Part shown: piece by piece, positions 6,768 to 12,931 of the stretch
Layout of the letters: the number at the start of each line of letters is the position of its first letter
Position numbering within the stretch: position 1 is the first letter of the stretch
Source of the DNA: Candidatus Pacearchaeota archaeon
GTDB lineage: Archaea > Nanobdellota > Nanobdellia > Pacearchaeales > GW2011-AR1
DNA: 16,782 bases
Assembly (NCBI GenBank): GCA_016186375.1
Contig: JACPLS010000093.1
Location: forward strand, 1 to 16,782
Direction of reading: 5' to 3'
Made by a program: the position numbers and the translations under genes
Notes under the pieces: model-generated
Told to the model about the DNA's origin: nothing
Seen by the model: the letters and a program-made list of their open reading frames with translations, nothing else
Databases searched by the model: none

Positions 6768-6803
6768 TAACTGTAGAGGTTATCACATCTCGGTAGGTCC
6801 ATT
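6768..6803 (+). repeat. tRNA-Ala relic / direct repeat copy B
   Basis: 6788-6803 (TCTCGGTAGGTCCATT) copies the tRNA-Ala 3' end with one change. The bases just upstream, GTAGAGGTTATCACAT (6773-6788), also resemble the tRNA D arm (GTAGAATGGTTTCATAT) with small gaps, and ACCT(A) at 6765-6769 can pair with (T)AGGT at 6794-6798 like an acceptor stem. The segment reads as a tRNA copy that has lost its anticodon arm and half of the T arm. The 3' match is solid; the 5' resemblance is suggestive. Confidence 0.55.
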
Positions 6804-6900
6804 TTACTTATCGCAACAAACAAGACCGCAGAGAAAGCGAGGAACTGCACATCAAGAATAAGTCGATATAAAAATTACCTCCCTTACACTTCAGAAACTC

Positions 6901-6907
6901 TTTTAAA
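6901..6907 (+). promoter_or_regulatory. TATA box of the minD-like gene
   Basis: TTTTAAA is centred 25 bases upstream of the ATG at 6929, so the transcript should be leaderless. Confidence 0.6.
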
Positions 6908-6928
6908 CAGCCTTTCCTTATTCACTTC

Positions 6929-7729
6929 ATGGGAAAGGTAATAGGAATAGTTTCCATAAAAGGAGGTGTAGGAAAGACAACCATAGCTGCATCTCTCGCT
7001 GCTGACCTTGTAAATAATTGTGGAAAAAAAATATTATTAATTGACGCAAATTACTCTGCCCCAAATCTGGGCCTTCACATGGATATCTTGTTGCCTGAAA
7101 AAACAATTCACGATGTCCTTGAAGGAAGAGCAAGGATGAAAACAGCCGCATACAACAGGTATGGAGTTGATGTGGTAGCTGGAAGTTATGTATATGAAAA
7201 AAAAATCAACACACTTAAGCTAAAAAACAGGATTAATAATATAAGAAATGATTATGATTTCATTATAATTGACTCCTCTCCTAGCTTAAATGAAGAAGTC
7301 CTTTCTGCTATGTTAGCATCTGACAATTTATTTATTGTTTCTACCCCGGATTATCCAACCCTCAGCTGCTCAATGAAAGCCGCAAAATTGGCAAAACAAA
7401 GAGGTCTCCGGATAAATGGAATAATGCTTAATAAAATCAAAGATCCAAAGCATGAAATCAGCATTAGAGAAATAGAAGAAACTCTGGCAATTCCAGTTGT
7501 TGCCAGTTTTACTGAAAACAAAATTCACGGCCGGGCATTATTCACTAGAGTCCCTGTTTCTTTATATGATAAAAAATCCTCTTTCTCTAGGGAGATCCAT
7601 AATTTAAGCCTCGCTTTATGCAATAAAAAGGAAAATAAGCCTCTGTGGAAAAGAATTTTTTCATTTAATATGAAAAGGGAAGAAGTAAATAGGCAATTGC
7701 TGAAGGAAAGTTTTAATAAAAAATATTAA
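6929..7729 (+). CDS. minD: MinD/ParA-family ATPase
   Basis: 266 residues. Deviant Walker A KGGVGKTT is at 11-18, with Lys11 as signature lysine and Lys16 as phosphate-binding lysine. The switch I strand is LLIDANYSAPNLG (36-48) and Walker B is FIIIDSSPSL (D115). Members dimerise around ATP and position proteins or complexes at membranes or on DNA. The third residue of the usual D-x-D is Asn41 here. After the ATPase domain, about 40 residues follow, including PLWKRIFSFNMKREE, which could form a short amphipathic helix and act like the membrane-targeting sequence of MinD; this is inference. No MinE, ParB or archaellum/chemotaxis gene is adjacent, so the partner is unknown. It converges on lysA, whose stop is 27 bases away. 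Confidence 0.85.
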   Translation: MGKVIGIVSIKGGVGKTTIAASLAADLVNNCGKKILLIDANYSAPNLGLHMDILLPEKTIHDVLEGRARMKTAAYNRYGVDVVAGSYVYEKKINTLKLKNRINNIRNDYDFIIIDSSPSLNEEVLSAMLASDNLFIVSTPDYPTLSCSMKAAKLAKQRGLRINGIMLNKIKDPKHEISIREIEETLAIPVVASFTENKIHGRALFTRVPVSLYDKKSSFSREIHNLSLALCNKKENKPLWKRIFSFNMKREEVNRQLLKESFNKKY

Positions 7730-7756
7730 ATTCTTAAAACCTTTATAAAACTTATT

Positions 7757-9403
7757 CTAAATACTGGCCAAACTAGAAAATCTAGAACCATTAAAATTTA
7801 AAGTACTAAAATAATCTTCAGGTGTTTCTGCTCGCCTTATTAATTCTACGTCACCACCAACTTTAAACAAAAGTTCTTGACTTCTTAACTTTCCATTATA
7901 ATTAAAACCCATAGAATGTCCATGAGCTCCAGTGTTATGTATAACGACAAAGTCTCCTTCTTTAACCTCCGGAAGTGAACGATTTATAGCAAATTTATCG
8001 TTATTTTCACATAAAGAGCCAGAAACATCACAAATGTAATTTCTTTCTGATTTCTCTTTTCCCAATACTGTAATTTCATGATAAGCTCCATACATCGCAG
8101 GTCTCATCAAATTTGCCATGCAAGCATCTAAACCAACATAATCTTTGTGTTTTTTTGCAACATGCAAAACTTTTGAAACCAAATATCCATGAGGACCTGT
8201 AATAAATCTTCCATTCTCCATCAAAATTCTAATAGGAGAAAGTCCTTGACTTTCAATTGATCTATGATAACAATCAAATATGCCATTTACAAGTCTGGAT
8301 AAGTCTATGGGCTTCTGTTCAGGTTTATAAGGTGTTCCTATACCTCCACCCATATTAACAAATTCAAATTTAATGTTCAATTCATTTGATAAATCTCTAA
8401 CTGTTCCAAATAATATCCCTGCAGTTTCTACAAAGTAATCTGGATTAAGTTCATTAGAAGCAACCATTGTATGTAATCCAAATCTCTTTATTCCTCTTTC
8501 TCTTAATTTCCTATATCCATCAAATAATTGTTCTCTTGTAAATCCATATTTTGCCTCTGTAGGACTTCCAATAATAGAATTCCCCTCTTTTAATTCACCA
8601 GGGTTATATCTGCAACAAACAAGTTCAGGAAGGTCTCCAACATGCTTTAAGAAGAAATCTATATGAGTCAAATCATCAAAATTAATAATCGCTCCCAAGT
8701 CTTTCGCATAGCGAAATTCATGTTCAGGCGTATCATTTGAAGTAAACATCATTTCTTTTCCCTTAAAACCAACAGCATCGGCAATTTTCAATTCTGTATA
8801 GGAACTGCAATCAGCACCCATTCCTTCACGTTTTAATATTTCAAGTATTCTTGGATTTGGAAGTGCCTTAACAGCAAAGTAATTTCTAAATCCTTGACCA
8901 TGTACCATAGGAACCCAAGAAAATACTTGATTTAGCATCCTCCCTGTTGATATTATTCCAGGTTCATCATATATATGAAATGGAGTTCCAAATTTCTCAA
9001 TTATAGAAGGGAGAGCCTCATGAATATAATAGGGTATCGGTTTGAATTCATAATTTCTTATTACATCAACCCTTAGTCTATCTTTCAACTCAACAATTCT
9101 TTCTAATAATTCTATATTGGGATGTTTTCTAGGATTTGTTCTCGCTTCTTCCCTAAATTCTTGACCAAATATTTCTAAACCTCTCATTGCCTCTTGTAGA
9201 CCAATATAACCATCATTGGTAGAAATCGCTGCATAAATTTGTAAAGAACCTTGTTTTCCTTGTTCGTTCGGAATTATATGTAAATTTGTTCCATTTAAAG
9301 AACCTTGATTAAGTTGGGGAACATGAACTCTGACTTCTTTTAACGAATTAACATTTAAACGTAATTCTTGTAATCTATAATTGAATGTCTCTTTGTCTCC
9401 CAT
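7757..9403 (-). CDS. lysA: Diaminopimelate decarboxylase with extra N-terminal domain
   Basis: PLP enzyme of fold type III that decarboxylates meso-diaminopimelate to lysine. The barrel domain begins near residue 125; Lys179 in YFAVKALPNP should bind PLP, HTMVASNE and GGGIGTPY are the usual substrate/cofactor loops, and MENGRFITGPHG corresponds to the E-P-G-R segment. The C-terminal barrel has CENND (the C-E-S-x-D equivalent) and GAHGHSMGFNYNG. Length is 548 residues against about 420 for the family. The excess is an N-terminal region (about 1-120) with GSLQIYAAIS, LQEAMRGLEIFGQEFREEAR and PRKHPNIELLERI, which from memory resembles the small stand-alone DUF2322 family. The start is one base after the dapL stop, so it is translated from the dapL transcript. 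Confidence 0.92.
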   Translation of the reverse strand: MGDKETFNYRLQELRLNVNSLKEVRVHVPQLNQGSLNGTNLHIIPNEQGKQGSLQIYAAISTNDGYIGLQEAMRGLEIFGQEFREEARTNPRKHPNIELLERIVELKDRLRVDVIRNYEFKPIPYYIHEALPSIIEKFGTPFHIYDEPGIISTGRMLNQVFSWVPMVHGQGFRNYFAVKALPNPRILEILKREGMGADCSSYTELKIADAVGFKGKEMMFTSNDTPEHEFRYAKDLGAIINFDDLTHIDFFLKHVGDLPELVCCRYNPGELKEGNSIIGSPTEAKYGFTREQLFDGYRKLRERGIKRFGLHTMVASNELNPDYFVETAGILFGTVRDLSNELNIKFEFVNMGGGIGTPYKPEQKPIDLSRLVNGIFDCYHRSIESQGLSPIRILMENGRFITGPHGYLVSKVLHVAKKHKDYVGLDACMANLMRPAMYGAYHEITVLGKEKSERNYICDVSGSLCENNDKFAINRSLPEVKEGDFVVIHNTGAHGHSMGFNYNGKLRSQELLFKVGGDVELIRRAETPEDYFSTLNFNGSRFSSLASI

Positions 9404-9404
9404 A

Positions 9405-10598
9405 TTATATTGTTAAATTTTCTTTTATACTACCAATAGCCTCTATAACGTTTTCTCTATGTCCAAAAGCGCTTAATCTAAAATATCCTTCTCCGCCAGG
9501 TCCAAATCCCGATCCAGGAGTTCCTACAACATGTGCTTCTTCTAACATTTTATCAAAGAAGTCCCATGATTTTAAATTATTGGGTATTTTCATCCATAAA
9601 TAAGGTGCATTAACTCCACCGTAAACTACTAATCCTTTTGTTGTTAAACCTTCTCTAATTATATCTGCGTTTCCCATATAATAGTCAATAATTTTTTGGC
9701 ATTCTTCTTGTCCTTCAGGTGTTAGTGCTGCTAACCCACCTTCTTGAACTATATTTGAAGCTCCATTAAAAAATGTTGTTTGTCTTCTATTCCACATCGC
9801 ATTTATTTTTCTAGGTTCAACACCTTCAACACTAAGATCAAAAGGAACAACTGTCCAACCTAATCTCACACCAGTAAAACCAGCCGATTTAGAAAAACTG
9901 TTAACTTCTATTGTACACTCCTTAGCACCATCTACCTCGTAAATACTTCTTGGTAAATTTTCATCCCTTATAAAAGAAGAATAAGCAGCATCATAAATAA
10001 TCACTGCTTTATTCCGAATTGCAAAATCCACAAATCCACTTAGTTGTTTTTTCGTTGCCACTGCCCCTGTCGGGTTATTTGGAGAACACAAATAAATCAA
10101 GTCAATTTTCTGATTCGGAACAAAGGGAAAAAAGTTATTTTCTTCTGGACAAGGCATATATAGAACATTTCTTCCAGATAGAATGTTTGTATCAACATAA
10201 ACAGGATAAGCAGGATCTTGAACCGCCACAATATTTTCAAGTCCAAAAATTGATTGTATATTTGCTGTGTCGCATTTAGCACCATCACTTACAAATACTT
10301 CAGAAGCATCAATATCTACTCCTCTTCCTTTATAATCTTCAGCAATCGCCTGTCTTAATCTTTTATTTCCTTGTTCCTCTCCATAACCAGTATATGTTTT
10401 TACATCTGCCAATTTTTCAACTCCTAATTTTAAACCATTTATTACAGTAGGAGTAAGAGGCTCTGTCGTATTACCTATCCCTAATCTCATAACTCTAACC
10501 CCTGGATGACTTTCCTGATATGCCTTTGTCCTTTTTGCAATCTCAGAAAATAAATAACTTGCTGGAAGTCTATCATAATTCTCATTTATTTTTGCCAT
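9405..10598 (-). CDS. dapL: LL-diaminopimelate aminotransferase
   Basis: Fold-type I PLP aminotransferase that converts tetrahydrodipicolinate directly to LL-diaminopimelate with glutamate, bypassing the acyl-blocked route to lysine. 397 residues, close to the usual 400-410. Family hallmarks are YTGYGEEQGNKRLRQAIA, EVFVSDGAKCDTANIQSIFG, DPAYPVYVDTN and SPNNPTGA, and the PLP lysine lies in SFSKSAGFTGVRLGW (Lys237). The product needs DapF epimerisation before LysA; no dapF is in this window. It is the first gene of a two-gene operon with lysA one base downstream. A TATA box 26 bases upstream makes it leaderless. Confidence 0.96.
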   Translation of the reverse strand: MAKINENYDRLPASYLFSEIAKRTKAYQESHPGVRVMRLGIGNTTEPLTPTVINGLKLGVEKLADVKTYTGYGEEQGNKRLRQAIAEDYKGRGVDIDASEVFVSDGAKCDTANIQSIFGLENIVAVQDPAYPVYVDTNILSGRNVLYMPCPEENNFFPFVPNQKIDLIYLCSPNNPTGAVATKKQLSGFVDFAIRNKAVIIYDAAYSSFIRDENLPRSIYEVDGAKECTIEVNSFSKSAGFTGVRLGWTVVPFDLSVEGVEPRKINAMWNRRQTTFFNGASNIVQEGGLAALTPEGQEECQKIIDYYMGNADIIREGLTTKGLVVYGGVNAPYLWMKIPNNLKSWDFFDKMLEEAHVVGTPGSGFGPGGEGYFRLSAFGHRENVIEAIGSIKENLTI

Positions 10599-10619
10599 TT
10601 TATAAATAAATATTAACTA

Positions 10620-10628
10620 TTTTTAAAG
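10620..10628 (-). promoter_or_regulatory. TATA box of the dapL-lysA operon
   Basis: On the minus strand this reads CTTTAAAAA, centred about 26 bases upstream of the dapL ATG. Confidence 0.6.
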
Positions 10629-10687
10629 TTATCTTAATAAAAATTATCTAATATAGTAGTGATTTTCACCATTTTATTCATAAGATA

Positions 10688-11041
10688 TTAAACCGGCGAT
10701 TTAAACCTGTCGCCTTCTTTTCTCGGAATAATATGAATATGGGCATGTTCGACAACCTGCCCTGCAGGCTGCAAGTTGTTCATAATTATATTGAAACCAT
10801 CTCCGAGTTTCTTATTCATAAGGTCAAACGCAACTTCTTTCATAAATTGCAATAATTCCTCTCCCAAAGAATTGTTTATATCTAATAATGTCACATAGTG
10901 TTTCTTTGGTATGATTAAAGTATGCCCTTCGGTCTTTGGATGAATATCTCTAATCGCGATAAAGTTATTGCTACCCTTTATAATTTCTGATTTAATCTTT
11001 CCTTGTGCAATCTTGCAAAAAACACAGTCTTCTTTATCCAT
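10688..11041 (-). CDS. HIT-family nucleotide hydrolase
   Basis: 117 residues. The histidine-triad motif is H99-A-H101-I-H103-I-I preceded by Gln95, as in HINT/Fhit-type nucleoside phosphoramidate or dinucleoside polyphosphate hydrolases; the central His forms the nucleotidyl intermediate. CVFC at 6-9 provides two zinc ligands typical of many prokaryotic HIT proteins. HPKTEGHTLIIPKKH is the conserved strand pair before the active site. The protein is complete and of normal length. The substrate cannot be inferred from sequence. It lies downstream of a small membrane protein on the same strand but has its own TATA box. Confidence 0.95.
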   Translation of the reverse strand: MDKEDCVFCKIAQGKIKSEIIKGSNNFIAIRDIHPKTEGHTLIIPKKHYVTLLDINNSLGEELLQFMKEVAFDLMNKKLGDGFNIIMNNLQPAGQVVEHAHIHIIPRKEGDRFKSPV

Positions 11042-11062
11042 AAAAAGACTAATGTCTAAGAG

Positions 11063-11070
11063 CTTTTAAT
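11063..11070 (-). promoter_or_regulatory. TATA box of the HIT gene
   Basis: The minus-strand sequence ATTAAAAG is centred about 25 bases upstream of the ATG at 11041. It lies just beyond the stop of the preceding gene (11078), so the HIT gene has its own start. Confidence 0.5.
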
Positions 11071-11077
11071 TATTTGC

Positions 11078-11281
11078 TTACCATTTCTGTAATAGCTTCA
11101 AAATTAAAGTAATTGTGAGCATTCCATAACCAAAAGCCAAAGCTCCTCTTCCAAAAGGAATATCTCCTAGTAATCTAGCTGAAAATATTATAAGAACAGC
11201 AAGTACAATATCTAATAAGGCAAGTATATTCCTAATACGAACAAATGTTCTGTCTTTATACAGAGCATCACCACTTTTCAT
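11078..11281 (-). CDS. Small two-helix membrane protein, 67 aa
   Basis: A basic N-terminus (MKSGDALYKDRTFVRIRN) is followed by two hydrophobic segments, about 19-36 (ILALLDIVLAVLIIFSA) and 46-63 (GALAFGYGMLTITLILKL), with the short loop RLLGDIPFGR. The charge pattern puts the N-terminus inside by the positive-inside rule. No family is recognised. A minus-strand TATA-like sequence 25 bases upstream supports a real leaderless gene, and the neighbouring tRNA and HIT genes are on the same strand. Confidence 0.65.
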   Translation of the reverse strand: MKSGDALYKDRTFVRIRNILALLDIVLAVLIIFSARLLGDIPFGRGALAFGYGMLTITLILKLLQKW

Positions 11282-11301
11282 AACTATTTAAAGAACTGGG
11301 C

Positions 11302-11310
11302 ATTAATAAA
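11302..11310 (-). promoter_or_regulatory. TATA box for the gene at 11281
   Basis: The minus strand reads TTTATTAAT, centred about 25 bases before the ATG. The box is just downstream of the tRNA-Met 3' end. Confidence 0.4.
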
Positions 11311-11320
11311 TCCTCCCACA

Positions 11321-11329
11321 AATAAAAAA
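11321..11329 (-). terminator. T-tract terminator after tRNA-Met
   Basis: Immediately after the discriminator base the minus strand runs TTTTTTATT, the kind of T-tract that ends archaeal transcripts. There is no stem-loop, as expected in archaea. Confidence 0.5.
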
Positions 11330-11403
11330 TGGCTGCACCGAGAATTGAACTCGGGACCTCGGCCTTATGAGAGCCGCGCTCTAACCAACTGAGCTATGCA
11401 GCC
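11330..11403 (-). tRNA. tRNA-Met (anticodon CAT), elongator type
   Basis: Good cloverleaf on the minus strand: acceptor GGCTGCA (from 11403) with TGCAGCC (to 11331), discriminator A. The D arm is GCTC-AGTTGGTTA-GAGC. The anticodon stem CGGCT/GGCCG surrounds CTCATAA, giving CAT, and the T arm is CCGAG-TTCAATT-CTCGG. The anticodon stem lacks the three G-C pairs of initiators and the acceptor has a normal G1-C72 pair, so it is not the initiator. The acceptor and D arm resemble elongator tRNA-Met. A tRNA-Ile whose C34 is modified to read AUA has the same anticodon and cannot be fully excluded. CCA is not encoded and there is no intron. Confidence 0.92.
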
Positions 11404-11423
11404 AATTCTAGAAAATTAAAGAG

Positions 11424-11432
11424 CTTTTTAAG
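11424..11432 (-). promoter_or_regulatory. TATA box of tRNA-Met
   Basis: The minus strand reads CTTAAAAAG, centred 25 bases upstream of the first tRNA base. Confidence 0.55.
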
Positions 11433-11483
11433 CCTGTTGTTGCAAAAAGAAAGATTAATAAGTAATATTTATCTAAAGCAATT

Positions 11484-11705
11484 ATGGCAACAGATATGGT
11501 AAACGAAGAAATTGTTAATCTTCTAGCTAAAATAGGAACCCTCGGCTCTTGGCTACAAGCTATTGGAATTGTAATCCTTCTAACAATAATTTTTCAAATT
11601 ATTGCCTTTATCTTAAACAGGAAAAAATTAAGGGAACTGGAAAAAATAAGGGAAGAACTCTCAAGAGTCAAGAATAAATTAGATAAATTGTTAAAGAAAA
11701 GATAG
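11484..11705 (+). CDS. Small membrane-anchored coiled-coil protein, 73 aa
   Basis: A short polar N-terminus is followed by one membrane segment (about 22-44, GSWLQAIGIVILLTIIFQIIAFIL) and a strongly charged helix RKKLRELEKIREELSRVKNKLDKLLKKR with leucines in a heptad-like pattern, so a coiled coil on the cytoplasmic side is likely. No family is recognised. The start could be 11484 or the ATG at 11496: A/T boxes near 11454-11462 and 11463-11471 fit the first and second respectively. It converges on S17e. Confidence 0.65.
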   Translation: MATDMVNEEIVNLLAKIGTLGSWLQAIGIVILLTIIFQIIAFILNRKKLRELEKIREELSRVKNKLDKLLKKR

Positions 11706-11803
11706 TTATGGACAATTCTGTTGTCTGAATTACTTGTTTTTAAAAATTGCCCATTGGATAATTCCTGACAAAATTCAATATGACTACTAGACGTCCATAT
11801 AAT

Positions 11804-12043
11804 TTAATAATATCTCTCTTTCTCATCTGGAACTTCTTTTACTGCTTTAGGCTTCCTTACCTTTGATTTCATTTTAATTAACCTTGCTATGTAACCTGCT
11901 ACTTTATTCCTAATCGGCATGCTCGGCATCATGTTTCCCAAAAGCTTTTTATTACGTTCAAAACTAGAAGTAAATGCAGTATTCTCTTCACTTAAAAGCT
12001 GCTTAGCCGCTCTCTTTACCATTAATGACTTTATTCTTCCCAT
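11804..12043 (-). CDS. rps17e: Small-subunit ribosomal protein S17e
   Basis: 79 residues beginning MGRIKSLMVKRAAKQLL, then FTSSFERNKKLL, then the diagnostic RNKVAGYIARLIKMK (45-59). This is the archaeal/eukaryotic S17e (eS17) that binds the small subunit; it is absent from bacteria. Archaeal S17e is usually about 60-75 residues, so the short basic tail (SKVRKPKAVKEVPDEKERYY) is a small extension. A minus-strand TATA-like box lies 29 bases upstream. It is a single-gene unit with the probable pseudogene upstream on the same strand. Confidence 0.93.
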   Translation of the reverse strand: MGRIKSLMVKRAAKQLLSEENTAFTSSFERNKKLLGNMMPSMPIRNKVAGYIARLIKMKSKVRKPKAVKEVPDEKERYY

Positions 12044-12067
12044 CTTAAGTCTTGCTGGAATAAGGGG

Positions 12068-12076
12068 TTTTTAAAA
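12068..12076 (-). promoter_or_regulatory. TATA box of S17e
   Basis: The minus strand reads TTTTAAAAA, centred about 29 bases upstream of the ATG at 12043. It abuts the end of the pseudogene frame at 12077. Confidence 0.5.
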
Positions 12077-12323
12077 TTATGTTTTCCTACTTCTCTCATT
12101 CAACTCTCCAAATACCCTTCCAAACAAAGTATCACCCGGTCTGAACTAATCAGGGTTATCTTCATAATCCCTATGGTGGTCAAGATTCATATCAATCCTA
12201 ACTAAGTATCTTTCCTATTAATCCTTCTTCTCTCCTTATCCTATCTACTTTAATATCGCTATCTATATATTCAATTTTATAATATTCATATATTCGCCCT
12301 TTTGAGAAGCAAATACCGAACAT
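12077..12323 (-). pseudogene. Probable decayed small gene (frameshift plus in-frame TAG)
   Basis: This occupies half of the 514-base gap between S17e and S15. Frame one runs from ATG 12323 to a stop at 12198: MFGICFSKGRIYEYYKIEY, then 22 more residues ending REEGLIGKILS. Frame two is open upstream of ATG 12190 (YLVRID before MNLDHHRDYEDNPD), meets a TAG at 12146-12148, and continues FRPGDTLFGRVFGELNERSR then KT to a TAA at 12077. Joined by one frameshift near 12198-12215, and with the TAG read as a mutated CAG (Gln), these give one protein of about 80 residues with normal composition. A minus-strand TATA box (12343-12350) sits about 24 bases before ATG 12323. I recognise no family. Alternatives are two tiny real genes or chance frames. 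Confidence 0.45.
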
Positions 12324-12342
12324 ACAGTCTAATCATCATATT

Positions 12343-12350
12343 ATATAAAT
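12343..12350 (-). promoter_or_regulatory. TATA-like box upstream of the probable pseudogene
   Basis: The minus strand reads ATTTATAT, about 24 bases before the ATG at 12323. The rest of 12351-12528 is AT-rich and holds no gene that I can see, only a short A/T hairpin at 12426-12440. Confidence 0.35.
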
Positions 12351-12528
12351 CTATTCTTAAAAATTGCTTATTGTCCAGAAAAAATTTTTTTTATTCATTA
12401 AACACTTCTCTCACAAGTTGAAAATAAAAATGATATTTTTCATATAGAAAGCAAAAAAAGACGGTTCTCCAAATGCTATAAATTTTCCATATTTCTATAA
12501 ATTCATGTAATTTCAGACAACCACAAGC

Positions 12529-12537
12529 TTTTTAATA
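12529..12537 (+). promoter_or_regulatory. TATA box of the rps15 operon
   Basis: TTTTTAATA is centred 25 bases upstream of the S15 ATG, so the mRNA should be leaderless. Confidence 0.6.
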
Positions 12538-12557
12538 CTTCTCTTCCAAAAAAACCT

Positions 12558-12911
12558 ATGACAGATGAAAAGAAAGAAGAAATTAAAACAGAAAAGCCAG
12601 ATTGGTTAAAAATAAAGCCAGCAGAACTTGATAAAATAATCTTAGGTCTACATAATGAAGGAAATTCTCCAGCAAAAATCGGTCTTATTCTAAGAGATAA
12701 ATACGGAATACCTAAAGCCAAATTGCTTGGGAAAAAAATATCCACAATGATAAAAAGTCATAATCTTATTCCTGTATCAGAAAAATCTATTTTTCTAAAA
12801 AAAGTCGAAGCCCTAGGAAAGCATATTGCAAAGAATAAACACGATCACACATCAAAAAGATCCCTATCAAAAACACTTTGGAAAGTAAAAAAATTAGAAA
12901 AGAGTATTTAA
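12558..12911 (+). CDS. rps15: Small-subunit ribosomal protein S15
   Basis: 117 residues. The archaeal/eukaryotic N-terminal block is present: PDWLKIKPAELDKIILGLHN, then GNSPAKIGLILRDKYGIPKA. The universal S15 part follows, with the C-terminal helix HTSKRSLSKTLWKVKKLEKS matching the H-x(2)KR-x-L rRNA-binding pattern. Archaeal S15 is usually about 150 residues, so the C-terminus is short here. It binds 16S rRNA early in 30S assembly. It is followed after 20 bases by a DHH phosphoesterase, a pairing known from many archaeal genomes. Confidence 0.95.
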   Translation: MTDEKKEEIKTEKPDWLKIKPAELDKIILGLHNEGNSPAKIGLILRDKYGIPKAKLLGKKISTMIKSHNLIPVSEKSIFLKKVEALGKHIAKNKHDHTSKRSLSKTLWKVKKLEKSI

Positions 12912-12931
12912 GAGAATAAAAAAGAGGCTTT

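Noticed and set aside
10019..10288. Overlapping frames on both strands inside dapL.
   Set aside because: They are shadows of the clearly coding dapL frame and show no protein-like motifs.
11330..11403. Initiator tRNA-Met.
   Set aside because: The anticodon stem lacks the three consecutive G-C pairs of initiators and the acceptor end has a normal G1-C72 pair.
12152..12172. Hairpin AGGGTTAT-CTTC-ATAATCCCT as a structured RNA or riboswitch.
   Set aside because: It has a bulge and lies inside the probable pseudogene; no further conserved structure is visible around it.
12324..12340. Box C/D guide RNA on the minus strand, from an ATGATGA-like C box.
   Set aside because: No D box (CTGA) lies at a usual distance and no internal C'/D' pair is visible.
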